DNA of 64,000 nt from Streptomyces abyssalis (GTDB lineage Bacteria; Actinomycetota; Actinomycetes; Streptomycetales; Streptomycetaceae), in NCBI RefSeq assembly GCF_001751365.1, contig NZ_LJGT01000040.1:911696-975695 (forward strand), read 5' to 3'. Positions 32,359-41,047 of this stretch are shown piece by piece (the first letter of the stretch is position 1; each line of letters opens with the position of its first letter). A model generated the notes under the pieces. It was not told where the DNA came from, did not search any database, and saw only the letters and a program-made list of their open reading frames with translations. Made by a program: the position numbers and the translations under genes.

Positions 32359-32372
32359 TGTGACACGTCACA
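32359..32372. promoter_or_regulatory. TGTGAC-AC-GTCACA palindrome
   Basis: Perfect 14-base inverted repeat of the TGTGA type used by CRP/FNR-family and some GntR-family regulators, here with a two-base centre instead of the usual six. It lies 223 bases upstream of the oxygenase start codon. Possible control site of that operon; binding is inferred. Confidence 0.45.
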
Positions 32373-32666
32373 CGGTCGTCACATCGCGTGGATGCACGGG
32401 GGCGTACGAGGGCGCGCACGGGGCGGCGCCGGCCGGCCGCCGACGGGTGCCCGTGCCGCGAACCGGCGGCGGGCATACGGGAACGGACCGCCGGGCTCAC
32501 GCAGGGCCTTCCGGCGCCGGGCGGGGCGCCGGAGCGCCCCGTGCGCGGCCGCGGGGGTCCGTTTCCGGTCGGTCGGACCGCGCGGCGCGGCATGCCGGCC
32601 GATCGCGGGATCGTGCGGATCCCAAAGCCCCCGTACTGATCGGCTGGTGTCCGGTCGCGGTGTCCG

Positions 32667-34028
32667 TCAGCCCGTCGTGCCGGTGGCCGACGCGTCCAGA
32701 TAAGCCTTCGCCGCTGCCTCGTCGAGCTTCTGGGCCGTCGCCTCCGGGTCGGAGGGGTCGCGGATGAACTGCTGCAGCAGCAGCCACTCGCCCTGGCCGG
32801 GTGTGCCGCCGAACTCGCCCGGTGCTTGGTCGGACATGTCGAACTGCACGGCTTCGCCGGCGTCTACGAGGGACTTGGCGACCTTGCGGGTGGTGTCGTC
32901 CGGGTAGGCGTTGAGGTTCAGATTGATGTTGGGCGAGAGGAATCCGCCCTCCTTGGCCCAGATCTCAGCCGCGTCCGGGCTCGCCAGGTACTCGATGAAG
33001 GACATGGCCATTTGCTGGTTCTTGGCCCCCTTCATGGCGACCGCGGCGTCTCCGCCACTGATCACGGGCGCCTGGCTGTCCTTGCCCACCGGCGGGAACT
33101 CGAAGAAGTCGGCGTCCTCGTCGACGTCCCTGTTGAATTCGCCGGATATGATCCCGGCCACGAAGTCGCCCTCGTAGACCATGGCCGCCTTCGGGTCCTT
33201 GTCGTAGACGGCGCCGACGGACTCGTTGAGGTCGGTGCGCAGGGCCTCCGCCCCGTCTCCCTCCACCAGCTTGCCGCCCTTGAAGAGCTTGCCGAAGGTC
33301 TTGAGTGCCTTGATGACGGTGGGGTCCGTCCAGCCGATCTCGTTCGTGGCGAGCTTGGCGTAGTTGGCGGGTCCGGCCTGTGCGAGGTAGATGTTCTCGA
33401 ACCAGTCGGTCAGCGGCCAGGCGTCCTTCCCGGCCACGGAGAAGGCCGAGGTCCCCGCTGCGGCGAGTTTCTCGCCGTTCTCGATCATCTCCGCGTAGTC
33501 CTTCGGCGGCTGCACGCCTGCCTTCTCGAAGATCTTCGGGTTGTACCAGACGGTCGACTTGTGCGACGCCTTGAAGTACAGGCCGTAGAAGATCCGCCGG
33601 ACGCTGCCGTAGTTCTGCCACACGAGGGCGAAGTTGCGTGCGGCCTCGAGTTCGACCTCCGGGGGCAGCGGCTCCAGCCAGCCCTTCTGGGCGAACCCCT
33701 GGAGCACACCCACCTGCGGCACCATCGCCACATCAGGAGTCTTGCCGCTCTTGCGCAGATCGCGGATGTAAAGGGCGAAATCGTCACGGCCCTGCGCACG
33801 GCTGGAGAGGAACTTCACTTTGGCGCCGGTCTTCTTGGTGAAGCCGTCGAGCACCTTTCTGAAGGCCTTGCCCTCGCCGCCGTTCCAGGTGCCGGCGACC
33901 GTGAGGGTCTTGCCGCTGAACTCCTGTTCGCCGGAAGCGCTGTTCAGGCCGCTGCACGCGGTCGCCGTAATGGCGAGTGCGGTCGCGGCGGCCGCAAGAC
34001 GTGATACCGCAATGCGAGGTCTTCTCAT
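32667..34028 (-). CDS. ABC transporter substrate-binding lipoprotein (sugar type), orphan
   Basis: 453-residue extracellular binding protein anchored as a lipoprotein. The basic start MRRPRIAVSR is followed by a hydrophobic stretch and the lipobox TATAC (Cys near residue 25). The family 1 solute-binding fold is clear: GKTLTVAGTWNGGEGKAF, DVAMVPQVGVLQGFA, AAMVYEGDFVAG and SGGDAAVAM. It probably binds an oligosaccharide or similar solute. No permease or ATPase gene is adjacent, so it would need a shared system elsewhere. The ATG at 34028 has only a weak AAGAGA ribosome site. A long leader lies upstream. Confidence 0.9.
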   Translation of the reverse strand: MRRPRIAVSRLAAAATALAITATACSGLNSASGEQEFSGKTLTVAGTWNGGEGKAFRKVLDGFTKKTGAKVKFLSSRAQGRDDFALYIRDLRKSGKTPDVAMVPQVGVLQGFAQKGWLEPLPPEVELEAARNFALVWQNYGSVRRIFYGLYFKASHKSTVWYNPKIFEKAGVQPPKDYAEMIENGEKLAAAGTSAFSVAGKDAWPLTDWFENIYLAQAGPANYAKLATNEIGWTDPTVIKALKTFGKLFKGGKLVEGDGAEALRTDLNESVGAVYDKDPKAAMVYEGDFVAGIISGEFNRDVDEDADFFEFPPVGKDSQAPVISGGDAAVAMKGAKNQQMAMSFIEYLASPDAAEIWAKEGGFLSPNINLNLNAYPDDTTRKVAKSLVDAGEAVQFDMSDQAPGEFGGTPGQGEWLLLQQFIRDPSDPEATAQKLDEAAAKAYLDASATGTTG

Positions 34029-34554
34029 GATTTCTCTTTCGAGGCAGCTTACGCGGGGTGCTGAAGTGCCGATCCACCAATTCGCAGTGGAGCCGGAAGT
34101 GCTGTCGCGGAGCAGCCGCCGGCGGATCAGGAGCGGTGAAGCATCGAAAGCGCCTGGTCCGGGGCGGTGCTCTTGCTCGCTGTTCAACTGTCCGTCGCCA
34201 CGCGAGGGTTGGAGCTTTCGGGCGGGCGTCTCAGTGAGCGCGGGCTGCCCTCCGTACGGGCATCGCTCACGGCGCAGATCAGGCCCGTAACGGGAGAACC
34301 GTCAGACGGGCTGGTCTGACCCGACCGGTTCGCGGGGTGTACGCGACTGACAACGTAGTGCAGTCGGTAGCCCTGGAAAACGGTTGTGGCGAAACGCAGC
34401 GCAAAAAATCTACTCGCGAGTCGTCGCCCACGAGCGACCGCTTACCGCGTTCGTCATGAAAAGGAAGAACGGAACCCGGTGAGTCGTAGACGAAGAACGC
34501 GTTGAAGACATGAGGGACATGGATCTGATGAAGGACATACGTCAGTGAACACGG
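34029..34554 (+). other. Gene-free region with chained micro-ORFs before a strong terminator
   Basis: No normal gene. On the plus strand three very short frames follow each other. ATG at 34456 encodes MKRKNGTR, and its TGA overlaps GTG 34479 (GTGA). That frame encodes MSRRRRTR. ATG at 34510 then encodes MRDMDLMKDIRQ, ending six bases before the terminator stem. The sequence is more AT-rich than average. It may be a leader or small RNA ending at the terminator. Because the binding-protein gene is transcribed the other way, the terminator cannot belong to it. Confidence 0.35.
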
Positions 34555-34592
34555 CACGCCGGGCCGCGTGAAGCCGCCCGGCGTGGATTTTT
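34555..34592 (+). terminator. Intrinsic terminator with T-run, no assigned gene
   Basis: Perfect ten-base stem CACGCCGGGC / GCCCGGCGTG with an 11-base loop, followed by GATTTTTC. It is oriented for a plus-strand transcript, but no annotated plus-strand gene lies upstream within the preceding 15 kb, so it implies an unseen short transcript. Confidence 0.8.
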
Positions 34593-35045
34593 CTGCGGGG
34601 GCCGCCGGGCACGAAGGTATGTGAATGACCGCCGGGCAGGGTCGAGCACGGGTGCGGCAGAACCTGACGGCGGCGGGGCGGCGGCGGGACGCTGGAGGCG
34701 GCCTGCTCGTCCCCGCCCGGCCGGCCTCCCCGGCGGCCCTCAGGGCGGGCAGGCGTGGCTCCGTGCAGGGGCGTACTCCGGCGCGAACAGGCGCAGTTGA
34801 TCCTTTATTGGATTGTCCTATTCACTATGTATGCATCTTCTGCCGGATTTCACTCCTTTCGGGGTATGCATCCCGTTCGCTCTCATTGCCCGTAAGAGGC
34901 AATGGGCTTCACTGCGTCAACTGTCCCCGCTGCCCCTCTCCTGCCGTGCGTGAGGCGCGGACGGGGAGCGGACGGGAGTTGACGAGGCTGCGTCCCCGCG
35001 AGTGAAGCCTCCGGCCTGGGATCTCCCTTCGGAGGAGGCTGCATC
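34593..35045 (+). other. Promoter region of the repeat-protein gene
   Basis: 450 bases without a gene. 34795-34930 is unusually AT-rich for this genome and is a likely promoter area. A perfect seven-base hairpin, CATTGCC-CGTAAGA-GGCAATG, lies at 34884-34904. The ribosome site GGAGGAGG is at about 35030-35037. Confidence 0.45.
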
Positions 35046-38000
35046 ATGCCCGCACCAACGATCCGTGTCGTTTCACCCAACAGGACAACTGCCGGTGACA
35101 CCGTCGTCATCACCGGTTCGAACTTCACCGGTGCGACCGCCGTGAGGTTCGGCTCCACCAGCGCCAGCTTCACCGTCGTCACCAACCGAGTGATCAACGC
35201 CGTCGTTCCTCCGGGGACGGGGTCGCTCCTGGTCACCGTGGAGAACCCCTTCGGTGTCAGCAACGGCGAGGCATTCACGTACGAGGGGACGCCCGGCGCG
35301 CGGATCCAGGCCATCAGTCCGTCATCCGGATCCACCGCGGGTGGTAACACGGTGAGGATCGTCGGTTCCAACTTCACCGGTGCGACGGCCGTGATGTTCG
35401 GCAGTACCCCGGCCCCGAGCTTCACCCTGACCGGCAGCTCGTTGATCAATGCCGTGGCTCCCCCTGGAACCCCCGGCTCCGTGCTGGTCACGGTCGTGAC
35501 CCCCGCCGGCCCGGGCGGCGGCATCGCCTACGACTACGTCGGGGTGGCGTCGCCGACGACGACGACGGTGACGGATGCGCCCGATCCGTCCGTGGTGGGT
35601 CAGCCCGTGACGTTCACGGCGACGGTCGCGCCCGTCCCTCCCGCTGTGGGCACTCCCACGGGGTCGGTCACGTTCAACTTCGGCGACGGCAGCCCTGCCG
35701 TCACGGTGCCGTTGGCCGGCGGTGTAGCCACGACCACGCATGCCTACACCACGGCCACAGGCTCTCCGTTCACGGTCACGGCCACGTACAACGGTGACTC
35801 CGCCTTCAGCAGCTCTTCCGGTACCGACACGCACACGGTGAATGCGGCGGCGACGACGACGGTGTTGACGGATGTGCCGGATCCGTCGGTGGTGGGTCAG
35901 CCGGTGGTGTTCACGGCGACGGTGGCGCCTGTTGCTCCGGGTGCGGGTACGCCGACGGGGTCGGTGACGTTCGACTTCGGTGACGGGAGTCCGACGGTTG
36001 TTGTGCCGTTGGTGGGTGGTGTGGCGACAACGAGCCATACGTACACCACGACGGCTGGTTCGCCGTTCGCGGTGAGCGCTTCCTATAGCGGCAGTGTCAA
36101 CTTCGCGGCCTCGACCTCGCCTCCGGGGCTGACGCATACGGTGGATGTAGCGGAGACGACGACGGTGTTGACGGATGTGCCGGATCCGTCGGTGGTGGGT
36201 GAGCTGGTGACGTTCACCGCGACGGTTGCGCCGGTTGCTCCGGGTGCGGGTACGCCGACGGGGTCGGTGACGTTCGACTTCGGTGATGGGAGTCCGACGG
36301 TTGTTGTGCCGCTGTCCGGTGGTGTGGCGTCGACCAACCACACGTACACCACGACCGCGGGTTCGCCGTTCACTCTCACCGCTACCTACAGCGGTGACGT
36401 CAACTTCGACGGGTCCGTGGGTTCGGGCAGCCATACGGTGAATCTGCCGTCCACGACGACGGTGTTGACGGATGTGCCGGATCCGTCGGTGGTGGGTGAG
36501 CCGGTGACGTTCACCGCGACGGTGGCGCCGGTTGCTCCGGGTGCGGGGACACCTACCGGAACGGTGACGTTCGACTTCGGTGACGGGAGTCCGACGGTTG
36601 TTGTGCCGCTGTCCGGCGGTGTGGCGTCGACCAACCACACGTATACGTCGACGGCGGGTTCGCCGTTCACCGCCACTGCTACGTACAGCGGTGACGTGAA
36701 CTTCGACGGTTCTTTCGGTACGGCCGGTCATACGGTGGATGTGGCGGAGACGACCACCGCTCTGACGGATGTGCCGGATCCGTCGGTGGTGGGTGAACCG
36801 GTGACGTTCACGGCGACGGTGGCGCCGGTTGCTCCGGGTGCGGGGACACCTACCGGAACGGTGACGTTCGACTTCGGTGACGGGAGTCCGACGGTTGTTG
36901 TGCCGCTGTCCGGCGGTGTGGCGTCGACCAACCACACGTATACGACGACGGCGGGTTCGCCGTTCACCGCCACTGCTACGTACAGCGGTGACGTGAACTT
37001 CGACGGTTCTTTCGGTACGGCCGGTCATACGGTGGATGTGGCGGAGACGACCACCGCTCTGACGGATGTGCCGGATCCGTCGGTGGTGGGTGAACCGGTG
37101 ACGTTCACGGCGACGGTGGCGCCGGTTGCTCCGGGTGCGGGGACACCTACCGGAACGGTGACGTTCGACTTCGGTGACGGGAGTCCGACGGTTGTTGTGC
37201 CGCTGTCCGGTGGTGTGGCGTCGACCAACCACACGTATACGTCGACGGCGGGTTCGCCGTTCACCGCCACTGCTACGTACAGCGGTGACGTGAACTTCGA
37301 CGGTTCTTTCGGTACGGCCGGTCATACGGTGGATGTGGCGGAGACGACCACCGCTCTGACGGATGTGCCGGATCCGTCGGTGGTGGGTGAACCGGTGACG
37401 TTCACCGCGACCGTCTCGCCGGTTGCTCCGGGTGCGGGGACACCTACCGGAACGGTGACGTTCGACTTCGGTGACGGGAGTCCGACGGTTGTTGTGCCGC
37501 TGTCCGGTGGTGTGGCGTCGACCGACTACGCGTATGCGTCGACGGCGGGTTCGCCGTTCACCGCCACTGCTACGTACAGCGGTGACGTGAACTTCGATGG
37601 CTCTGTCGGTACGGCCGGTCATACGGTGGATGTGGCGGAGACGACCACCGCTCTGACCGATGTGCCGGATCCGTCGGCGGTGGGTGAGCCGGTGGTGTTC
37701 ACGGCGACGGTGGCGCCGGTTGCTCCGGGTGCGGGGACACCTACCGGAACGGTGACGTTCGACTTCGGTGACGGGAGTCCGACGGTCGCTGAGCCGCTGG
37801 TCGGTGGTGTGGCGTCGACCAACCACACGTACACCACGACGGCGGGTTCGCCGTTCACTCTCACCGCTACCTACAGCGGTGACGCGAACTTCGACGGGTC
37901 GGTGGGTGGCGGCAGCCACACGGTCGAAGCGGCGGAGACGACGACCGCTCTGACGGATGTGCCTGACCCCTCTCTGGTGGGCCAGCCGGTGACGTTCACC

Positions 38001-38834
38001 GCGACCGTCTCGCCGGTTGCTCCGGGTGCGGGGACGCCGACGGGAACGGTGGTGTTCGACTTCGGTGACGGCAACGTGTCGCCTCCCGTGGCACTGGTGG
38101 GTGGTGTGGCGACGACCAGTCACGCGTACCTCACCACGGTCGGCTCGCCGTTCACCATCAGTGCCACCTACAGCGGTGACGCCGACTTCGACGGGTCGAG
38201 CACACCTCCTGGCCAGACGCACACGGTCAATCAGTCGGCGACGACGACCAGCGTCTTCGACGATCTGCCGGACCCGTCGGTGGTGGGTCAGCCGGTGACG
38301 TTCACCGCCCACGTCAACCCTGTCGCTCCTGGTGGGGGGACACCCACCGGGTCGGTGGTGTTCGACTTCGGTGACGGCAACGTGTCGCCTCCGGTGCCGC
38401 TGGTCGGTGGTGTGGCCACGACCAGCCATGCGTACCTCACCACCAGCGGCTCCCCGTTCACCGTCAACGTCACCTACAGCGGTGACGTCAACTACACCGC
38501 TTCTGCCGGAGCCGGCGGTCACACGGTGAATGCGGCGTCGACGACGACGGCGTTGACCGATGTGCCGGATCCGTCGGCGGTGGCTGAATCGGTGACGTTC
38601 ACGGCGACGGTGGCGCCTGTCGCCCCGGGCGCGGGGACACCTACCGGAACGGTGACGTTCGACTTCGGTGACGGCAGTCCAACGGTCGCTGAGCCGCTGG
38701 TCGGTGGTGTGGCAACCACCGACTACGCCTACACCACGACAGCCGGCTCCCCGTTCACCATCAGCGCCGCCTACACCAGCGATGACGGTGACTACCTCGT
38801 GTCGTCCGACATCGGCACGCACACGGTGAACTGA
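35046..38834 (+). CDS. Giant IPT/TIG and Ig-like repeat protein
   Basis: 1262-residue all-beta protein. Two IPT/TIG domains come first (about 3-80 and 83-170; each with GSNFTGATAV). Eleven Ig-like units of about 99 residues follow, each starting TDVPDPSVVG(E/Q)PV and containing VTFDFGDGSPTV and YSGDVNFDGS. They are of the bacterial Ig-like group 3/PKD-like kind found in surface adhesins. There is no signal peptide, no LPxTG motif and no membrane anchor, so how it leaves the cell, if it does, is unclear. Units 4-8 are nearly identical in DNA. The ATG at 35046 has GGAGGAGG eight bases upstream. It is monocistronic, with hairpins on both sides. Confidence 0.92.
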   Translation: MPAPTIRVVSPNRTTAGDTVVITGSNFTGATAVRFGSTSASFTVVTNRVINAVVPPGTGSLLVTVENPFGVSNGEAFTYEGTPGARIQAISPSSGSTAGGNTVRIVGSNFTGATAVMFGSTPAPSFTLTGSSLINAVAPPGTPGSVLVTVVTPAGPGGGIAYDYVGVASPTTTTVTDAPDPSVVGQPVTFTATVAPVPPAVGTPTGSVTFNFGDGSPAVTVPLAGGVATTTHAYTTATGSPFTVTATYNGDSAFSSSSGTDTHTVNAAATTTVLTDVPDPSVVGQPVVFTATVAPVAPGAGTPTGSVTFDFGDGSPTVVVPLVGGVATTSHTYTTTAGSPFAVSASYSGSVNFAASTSPPGLTHTVDVAETTTVLTDVPDPSVVGELVTFTATVAPVAPGAGTPTGSVTFDFGDGSPTVVVPLSGGVASTNHTYTTTAGSPFTLTATYSGDVNFDGSVGSGSHTVNLPSTTTVLTDVPDPSVVGEPVTFTATVAPVAPGAGTPTGTVTFDFGDGSPTVVVPLSGGVASTNHTYTSTAGSPFTATATYSGDVNFDGSFGTAGHTVDVAETTTALTDVPDPSVVGEPVTFTATVAPVAPGAGTPTGTVTFDFGDGSPTVVVPLSGGVASTNHTYTTTAGSPFTATATYSGDVNFDGSFGTAGHTVDVAETTTALTDVPDPSVVGEPVTFTATVAPVAPGAGTPTGTVTFDFGDGSPTVVVPLSGGVASTNHTYTSTAGSPFTATATYSGDVNFDGSFGTAGHTVDVAETTTALTDVPDPSVVGEPVTFTATVSPVAPGAGTPTGTVTFDFGDGSPTVVVPLSGGVASTDYAYASTAGSPFTATATYSGDVNFDGSVGTAGHTVDVAETTTALTDVPDPSAVGEPVVFTATVAPVAPGAGTPTGTVTFDFGDGSPTVAEPLVGGVASTNHTYTTTAGSPFTLTATYSGDANFDGSVGGGSHTVEAAETTTALTDVPDPSLVGQPVTFTATVSPVAPGAGTPTGTVVFDFGDGNVSPPVALVGGVATTSHAYLTTVGSPFTISATYSGDADFDGSSTPPGQTHTVNQSATTTSVFDDLPDPSVVGQPVTFTAHVNPVAPGGGTPTGSVVFDFGDGNVSPPVPLVGGVATTSHAYLTTSGSPFTVNVTYSGDVNYTASAGAGGHTVNAASTTTALTDVPDPSAVAESVTFTATVAPVAPGAGTPTGTVTFDFGDGSPTVAEPLVGGVATTDYAYTTTAGSPFTISAAYTSDDGDYLVSSDIGTHTVN
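35555..38831 (+). repeat. Eleven-unit tandem repeat of about 297 bases, coding
   Basis: Units begin near 35561, 35858, 36161, 36458, 36755, 37052, 37349, 37646, 37943, 38246 and 38546. Most are 297 bases, and units 2, 9 and 10 are slightly longer through small in-frame insertions. Units 4-7 (36458-37645) differ from one another by only a few bases per unit, while outer units are more diverged. That gradient points to recent duplication or gene conversion in the centre. Short-read assembly may have collapsed or expanded this region. Confidence 0.88.
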
Positions 38835-38850
38835 CCAGAGAGGCTGAAAC

Positions 38851-38884
38851 GGCGGGCTGCCGCTTCATCGGCGTGCAGCCCGCC
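38851..38884 (+). terminator. Hairpin after the repeat-protein gene
   Basis: GGCGGGCTGC and GCAGCCCGCC form a perfect ten-base stem 16 bases after the stop codon, with a 14-base loop and no T-run. Confidence 0.75.
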
Positions 38885-38907
38885 GGACTCCGTCCCCGAC
38901 AAGGCGA

Positions 38908-38965
38908 GGCCCCTCGGCCGTTGCTCCTGTGGCGAACCAGCTACCTGAGCAACGGCCGAGGGGCC
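38908..38965. terminator. 19-base perfect inverted repeat, bidirectional terminator
   Basis: GGCCCCTCGGCCGTTGCTC (38908-38926) and its exact reverse complement (38947-38965), with a 20-base loop. It lies ten bases beyond the P450 stop codon, between the convergent repeat-protein and P450 genes. Confidence 0.85.
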
Positions 38966-38975
38966 CGAAGGTGCG

Positions 38976-40379
38976 TCAGGCGCCGGTCACAGGACACTTC
39001 GCCGCGTCGCCGCCGTCCTGCCGGGCGATGCCGAACCGCAGTGAACGGATGCGGTTGTCGAAGCTGGAGGGGACCAGGTCCGGCGGTCCGTCGGCCCGCA
39101 TGCCCACGGAGTCGGTGAGCAGCAGCCTGAAGAGCGCCTTGAGTTCCTGGCGGGCGAGATGCGCGCCCAGGCAGTAGTGGGGTCCTCCTCCGCCGTAGCC
39201 GAGGTGGGGGTTGGGGTCACGGGTGATGTCGAAGGCATCGGCGTCGGGGAAGACGGCCTCGTCGCGGTTGGCGGAGGCGTAGTAGAGGGCGACGGTGTCG
39301 CCCTTGCGCAGCGTACGGCCGCCCATGACGTGGTCGGTGCGCAGGGTGCGGCGGAACTGGATGATGGGTGTCGAGCACCGCACGATCTCGTCGACGGCCG
39401 TGTCCGCGTACTTCTCGAAGTCGCTCTCCCACAGCTCCCGTTGCTCGGGGTGAGCGCTGAGCAGTGCGAGGCCGTGCGAGATCGCGTTGCGGGTCGTCTC
39501 CACCCCCGCGACCATCAACAGCGTGAAGAACGCGCCCAGTTGACGGTTGCCCAGGCACTGCCCGTCGACGTCGGCGGTGACGAGCGCCGAGATGAGGTCG
39601 TCGGTGGGGCGGCGACGGCGCTCCCGCGCGAGCATGGCGATCATGACGTGCATACGGGCCAGGGCACGCAGCCCCTTGCCGGGGACGCGGAACTTCGCGC
39701 CGGCTCCGCGCCGTACGCCGATGTTCTCCGAGGCGTCGTTGAGCTGGGCGAGGATACGCGGCCGGTGACGCCGGGGGATGCCCATCATGTTGCACACCAC
39801 CTCGAACGGCACCAGCGAGGCGACGGCGGTGACGAACTCGCGGGAGGGCTGCCGCACGGCGTCCCGGACGACGGCGGCGACGACGTCCTCGATGTCCTTC
39901 TCGGTCCCGGCCAGCAGCCGCGGACTGAACGCGCGAGAGATGATCTTCCGCAGCTGTGCGTGGTCACGGCCGTCGAGGTTGACCATCGACTCCCCGAAGA
40001 GGGCCTTCACCCAGCCTGCGGGGTGCGGGGTGGTGACACCCGGCGCGCTCCCGAACACCGCCGCGTTGCGGCTCGCCTCCTGCACGTGCTCGTGCCGGAC
40101 GAGCGCGTAGAAGCCGGGCTGCTGCCGCTTTCGCAGGGTGTGCTGCGGGTGCGCGAAGTACGTGGGGGCCTCCCGCTCGCGCAGCGTGGCGAAGACCTGG
40201 TGCCGCTGTTCGTGCGGCAGCTGCCAGAACCGCGGGTCGGCGGGGTTGGTCTCGGGGGACAGGTCCGCGTCCTCGGCGGCGGGCACTGCCCGGGCTTCGG
40301 GCGCGGCCTGGGTTCCGGGTGCGGCAGCGTCTCCGGGGGCCGGAGCGGACGTGGGCGCGGGGCGGGGTGGCATGGTCAT
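38976..40379 (-). CDS. Cytochrome P450, CYP125-like
   Basis: 467-residue soluble P450 monooxygenase. The I-helix oxygen-activation motif is AGVETTRN. The K-helix ExxR is EIVR, followed by CSTPIIQFRRT. The heme-binding loop is GGGGPHYCLGAHLAR with the cysteine ligand. The PIIQFRRT and GDTVALYYASANRDEAVF stretches look like the CYP124/125/142 sterol or fatty-chain oxidases of actinobacteria, so a lipid or terpenoid substrate is plausible. The first 45 residues are Pro/Ala-rich and disordered. ATG 40379 and ATG 40373 are both possible starts behind GGAGAAG. No ferredoxin gene is adjacent. Confidence 0.92.
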   Translation of the reverse strand: MTMPPRPAPTSAPAPGDAAAPGTQAAPEARAVPAAEDADLSPETNPADPRFWQLPHEQRHQVFATLREREAPTYFAHPQHTLRKRQQPGFYALVRHEHVQEASRNAAVFGSAPGVTTPHPAGWVKALFGESMVNLDGRDHAQLRKIISRAFSPRLLAGTEKDIEDVVAAVVRDAVRQPSREFVTAVASLVPFEVVCNMMGIPRRHRPRILAQLNDASENIGVRRGAGAKFRVPGKGLRALARMHVMIAMLARERRRRPTDDLISALVTADVDGQCLGNRQLGAFFTLLMVAGVETTRNAISHGLALLSAHPEQRELWESDFEKYADTAVDEIVRCSTPIIQFRRTLRTDHVMGGRTLRKGDTVALYYASANRDEAVFPDADAFDITRDPNPHLGYGGGGPHYCLGAHLARQELKALFRLLLTDSVGMRADGPPDLVPSSFDNRIRSLRFGIARQDGGDAAKCPVTGA

Positions 40380-40714
40380 CTTCTCCAGTCGCTCGTGGAA
40401 CGGATCGCCCCGCCCGGTCTGCGCGCCCGGCGGAGCGGCGAGTCTCCGGCAGCAGCTTGGAACCGGCGGGCCGCTCCAAGGCGGTGCGCCACACCGCCGC
40501 GACCCGGACGGCCCTGTCCGCCGCCGGGCGGCACCCGCGTCCGCCGCGGCGTCGGAAGCCGCGGCGAAGGAGCATCTCCGGGCGCGGGGCCGCAACTCGT
40601 GCGTGCGCCGAGCCCGCGCAGACCGGCGAGGACCATGAGTCACCCCGCGTCCCGTTCCTTTGCCGGTGCGGTGCACGCACTCGTACGCTGGAAGAGCAGT
40701 CGGTTCGGCCTGTC

Positions 40715-40895
40715 CGCCAGGCAGGCACGTCGCAAGAGGGAATCCGGTGAGATTCCGGAGCTGCCCCGCAGCGGTGAGTGGGAACGAACGCCGTCATACG
40801 CACTGGGCCCGAGCGGGCCCGGGAAGCGACGGCCAGTAGGTGCCGGTCCGTGACACGGACGCGGCAGGCCCGCGAGTCCGAAGACCTGCCGCTGC
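40715..40895 (+). promoter_or_regulatory. Cobalamin riboswitch of metE
   Basis: The B12-box core is clear. GGGAATCCGGTGAGATTCCGG (40738-40758) is followed by GCTGCCCCGCAGCGGTGAGTG. At the 3' end come CGCGAGTCCGAAGACCTGCC (40871-40890), whose last bases can pair with GGCAGG at 40720-40725 to close the outer stem. It sits 150 bases before metE. In such riboswitches bound cobalamin turns expression off, so metE is made when B12 is scarce. Confidence 0.95.
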
Positions 40896-41047
40896 CCGTG
40901 TACGACGTACGTATGCGGCGATCTCGGTGACCTCGAGGGCGGGTCGGCTGCACAGGCGGGCAGCACGCGTGGATGCGTGCCGCCGCGTCGCCTCTCCTCC
41001 CTCGCCCGTACGCCAGGTCACCGGCGGGACTCGCGAAGGAGAGTTGA

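Larger units (their letters stand above)
32137..32666. other. 530-base gene-free promoter region
   Basis: Between the oxygenase start and the stop of the binding-lipoprotein gene, both on the minus strand. Two operator-like palindromes lie at 32305-32329 and 32359-32372. The rest (32373-32666) is GC-rich with no credible gene or hairpin terminator that I can point to. Confidence 0.5.

Noticed and set aside
28258..34028. Calling the oxygenase-methyltransferase-acyltransferase block plus the P450 and methyltransferases nearby a full antibiotic gene cluster
   Set aside because: No polyketide, peptide synthetase, terpene or RiPP core gene is present in the window; the block is reported only as a small tailoring-type operon.
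34279..34557. 92-residue minus-strand frame upstream of the binding-protein gene
   Set aside because: No ribosome site, odd composition, and it crosses the strong plus-strand terminator.
35322..38822. 1166-codon antisense frame over the Ig-repeat gene
   Set aside because: Arg/His-rich repeats without any family features; it is the mirror of the repeat units on the plus strand.
35555..38831. Periodic repeats as a possible CRISPR array
   Set aside because: The period is about 297 bases, units are coding and contiguous, and there are no spacers or cas genes.
40380..40676. Extended N-terminus of the P450
   Set aside because: Arg/Pro-rich sequence without ribosome site; the family sequence begins after ATG 40379.
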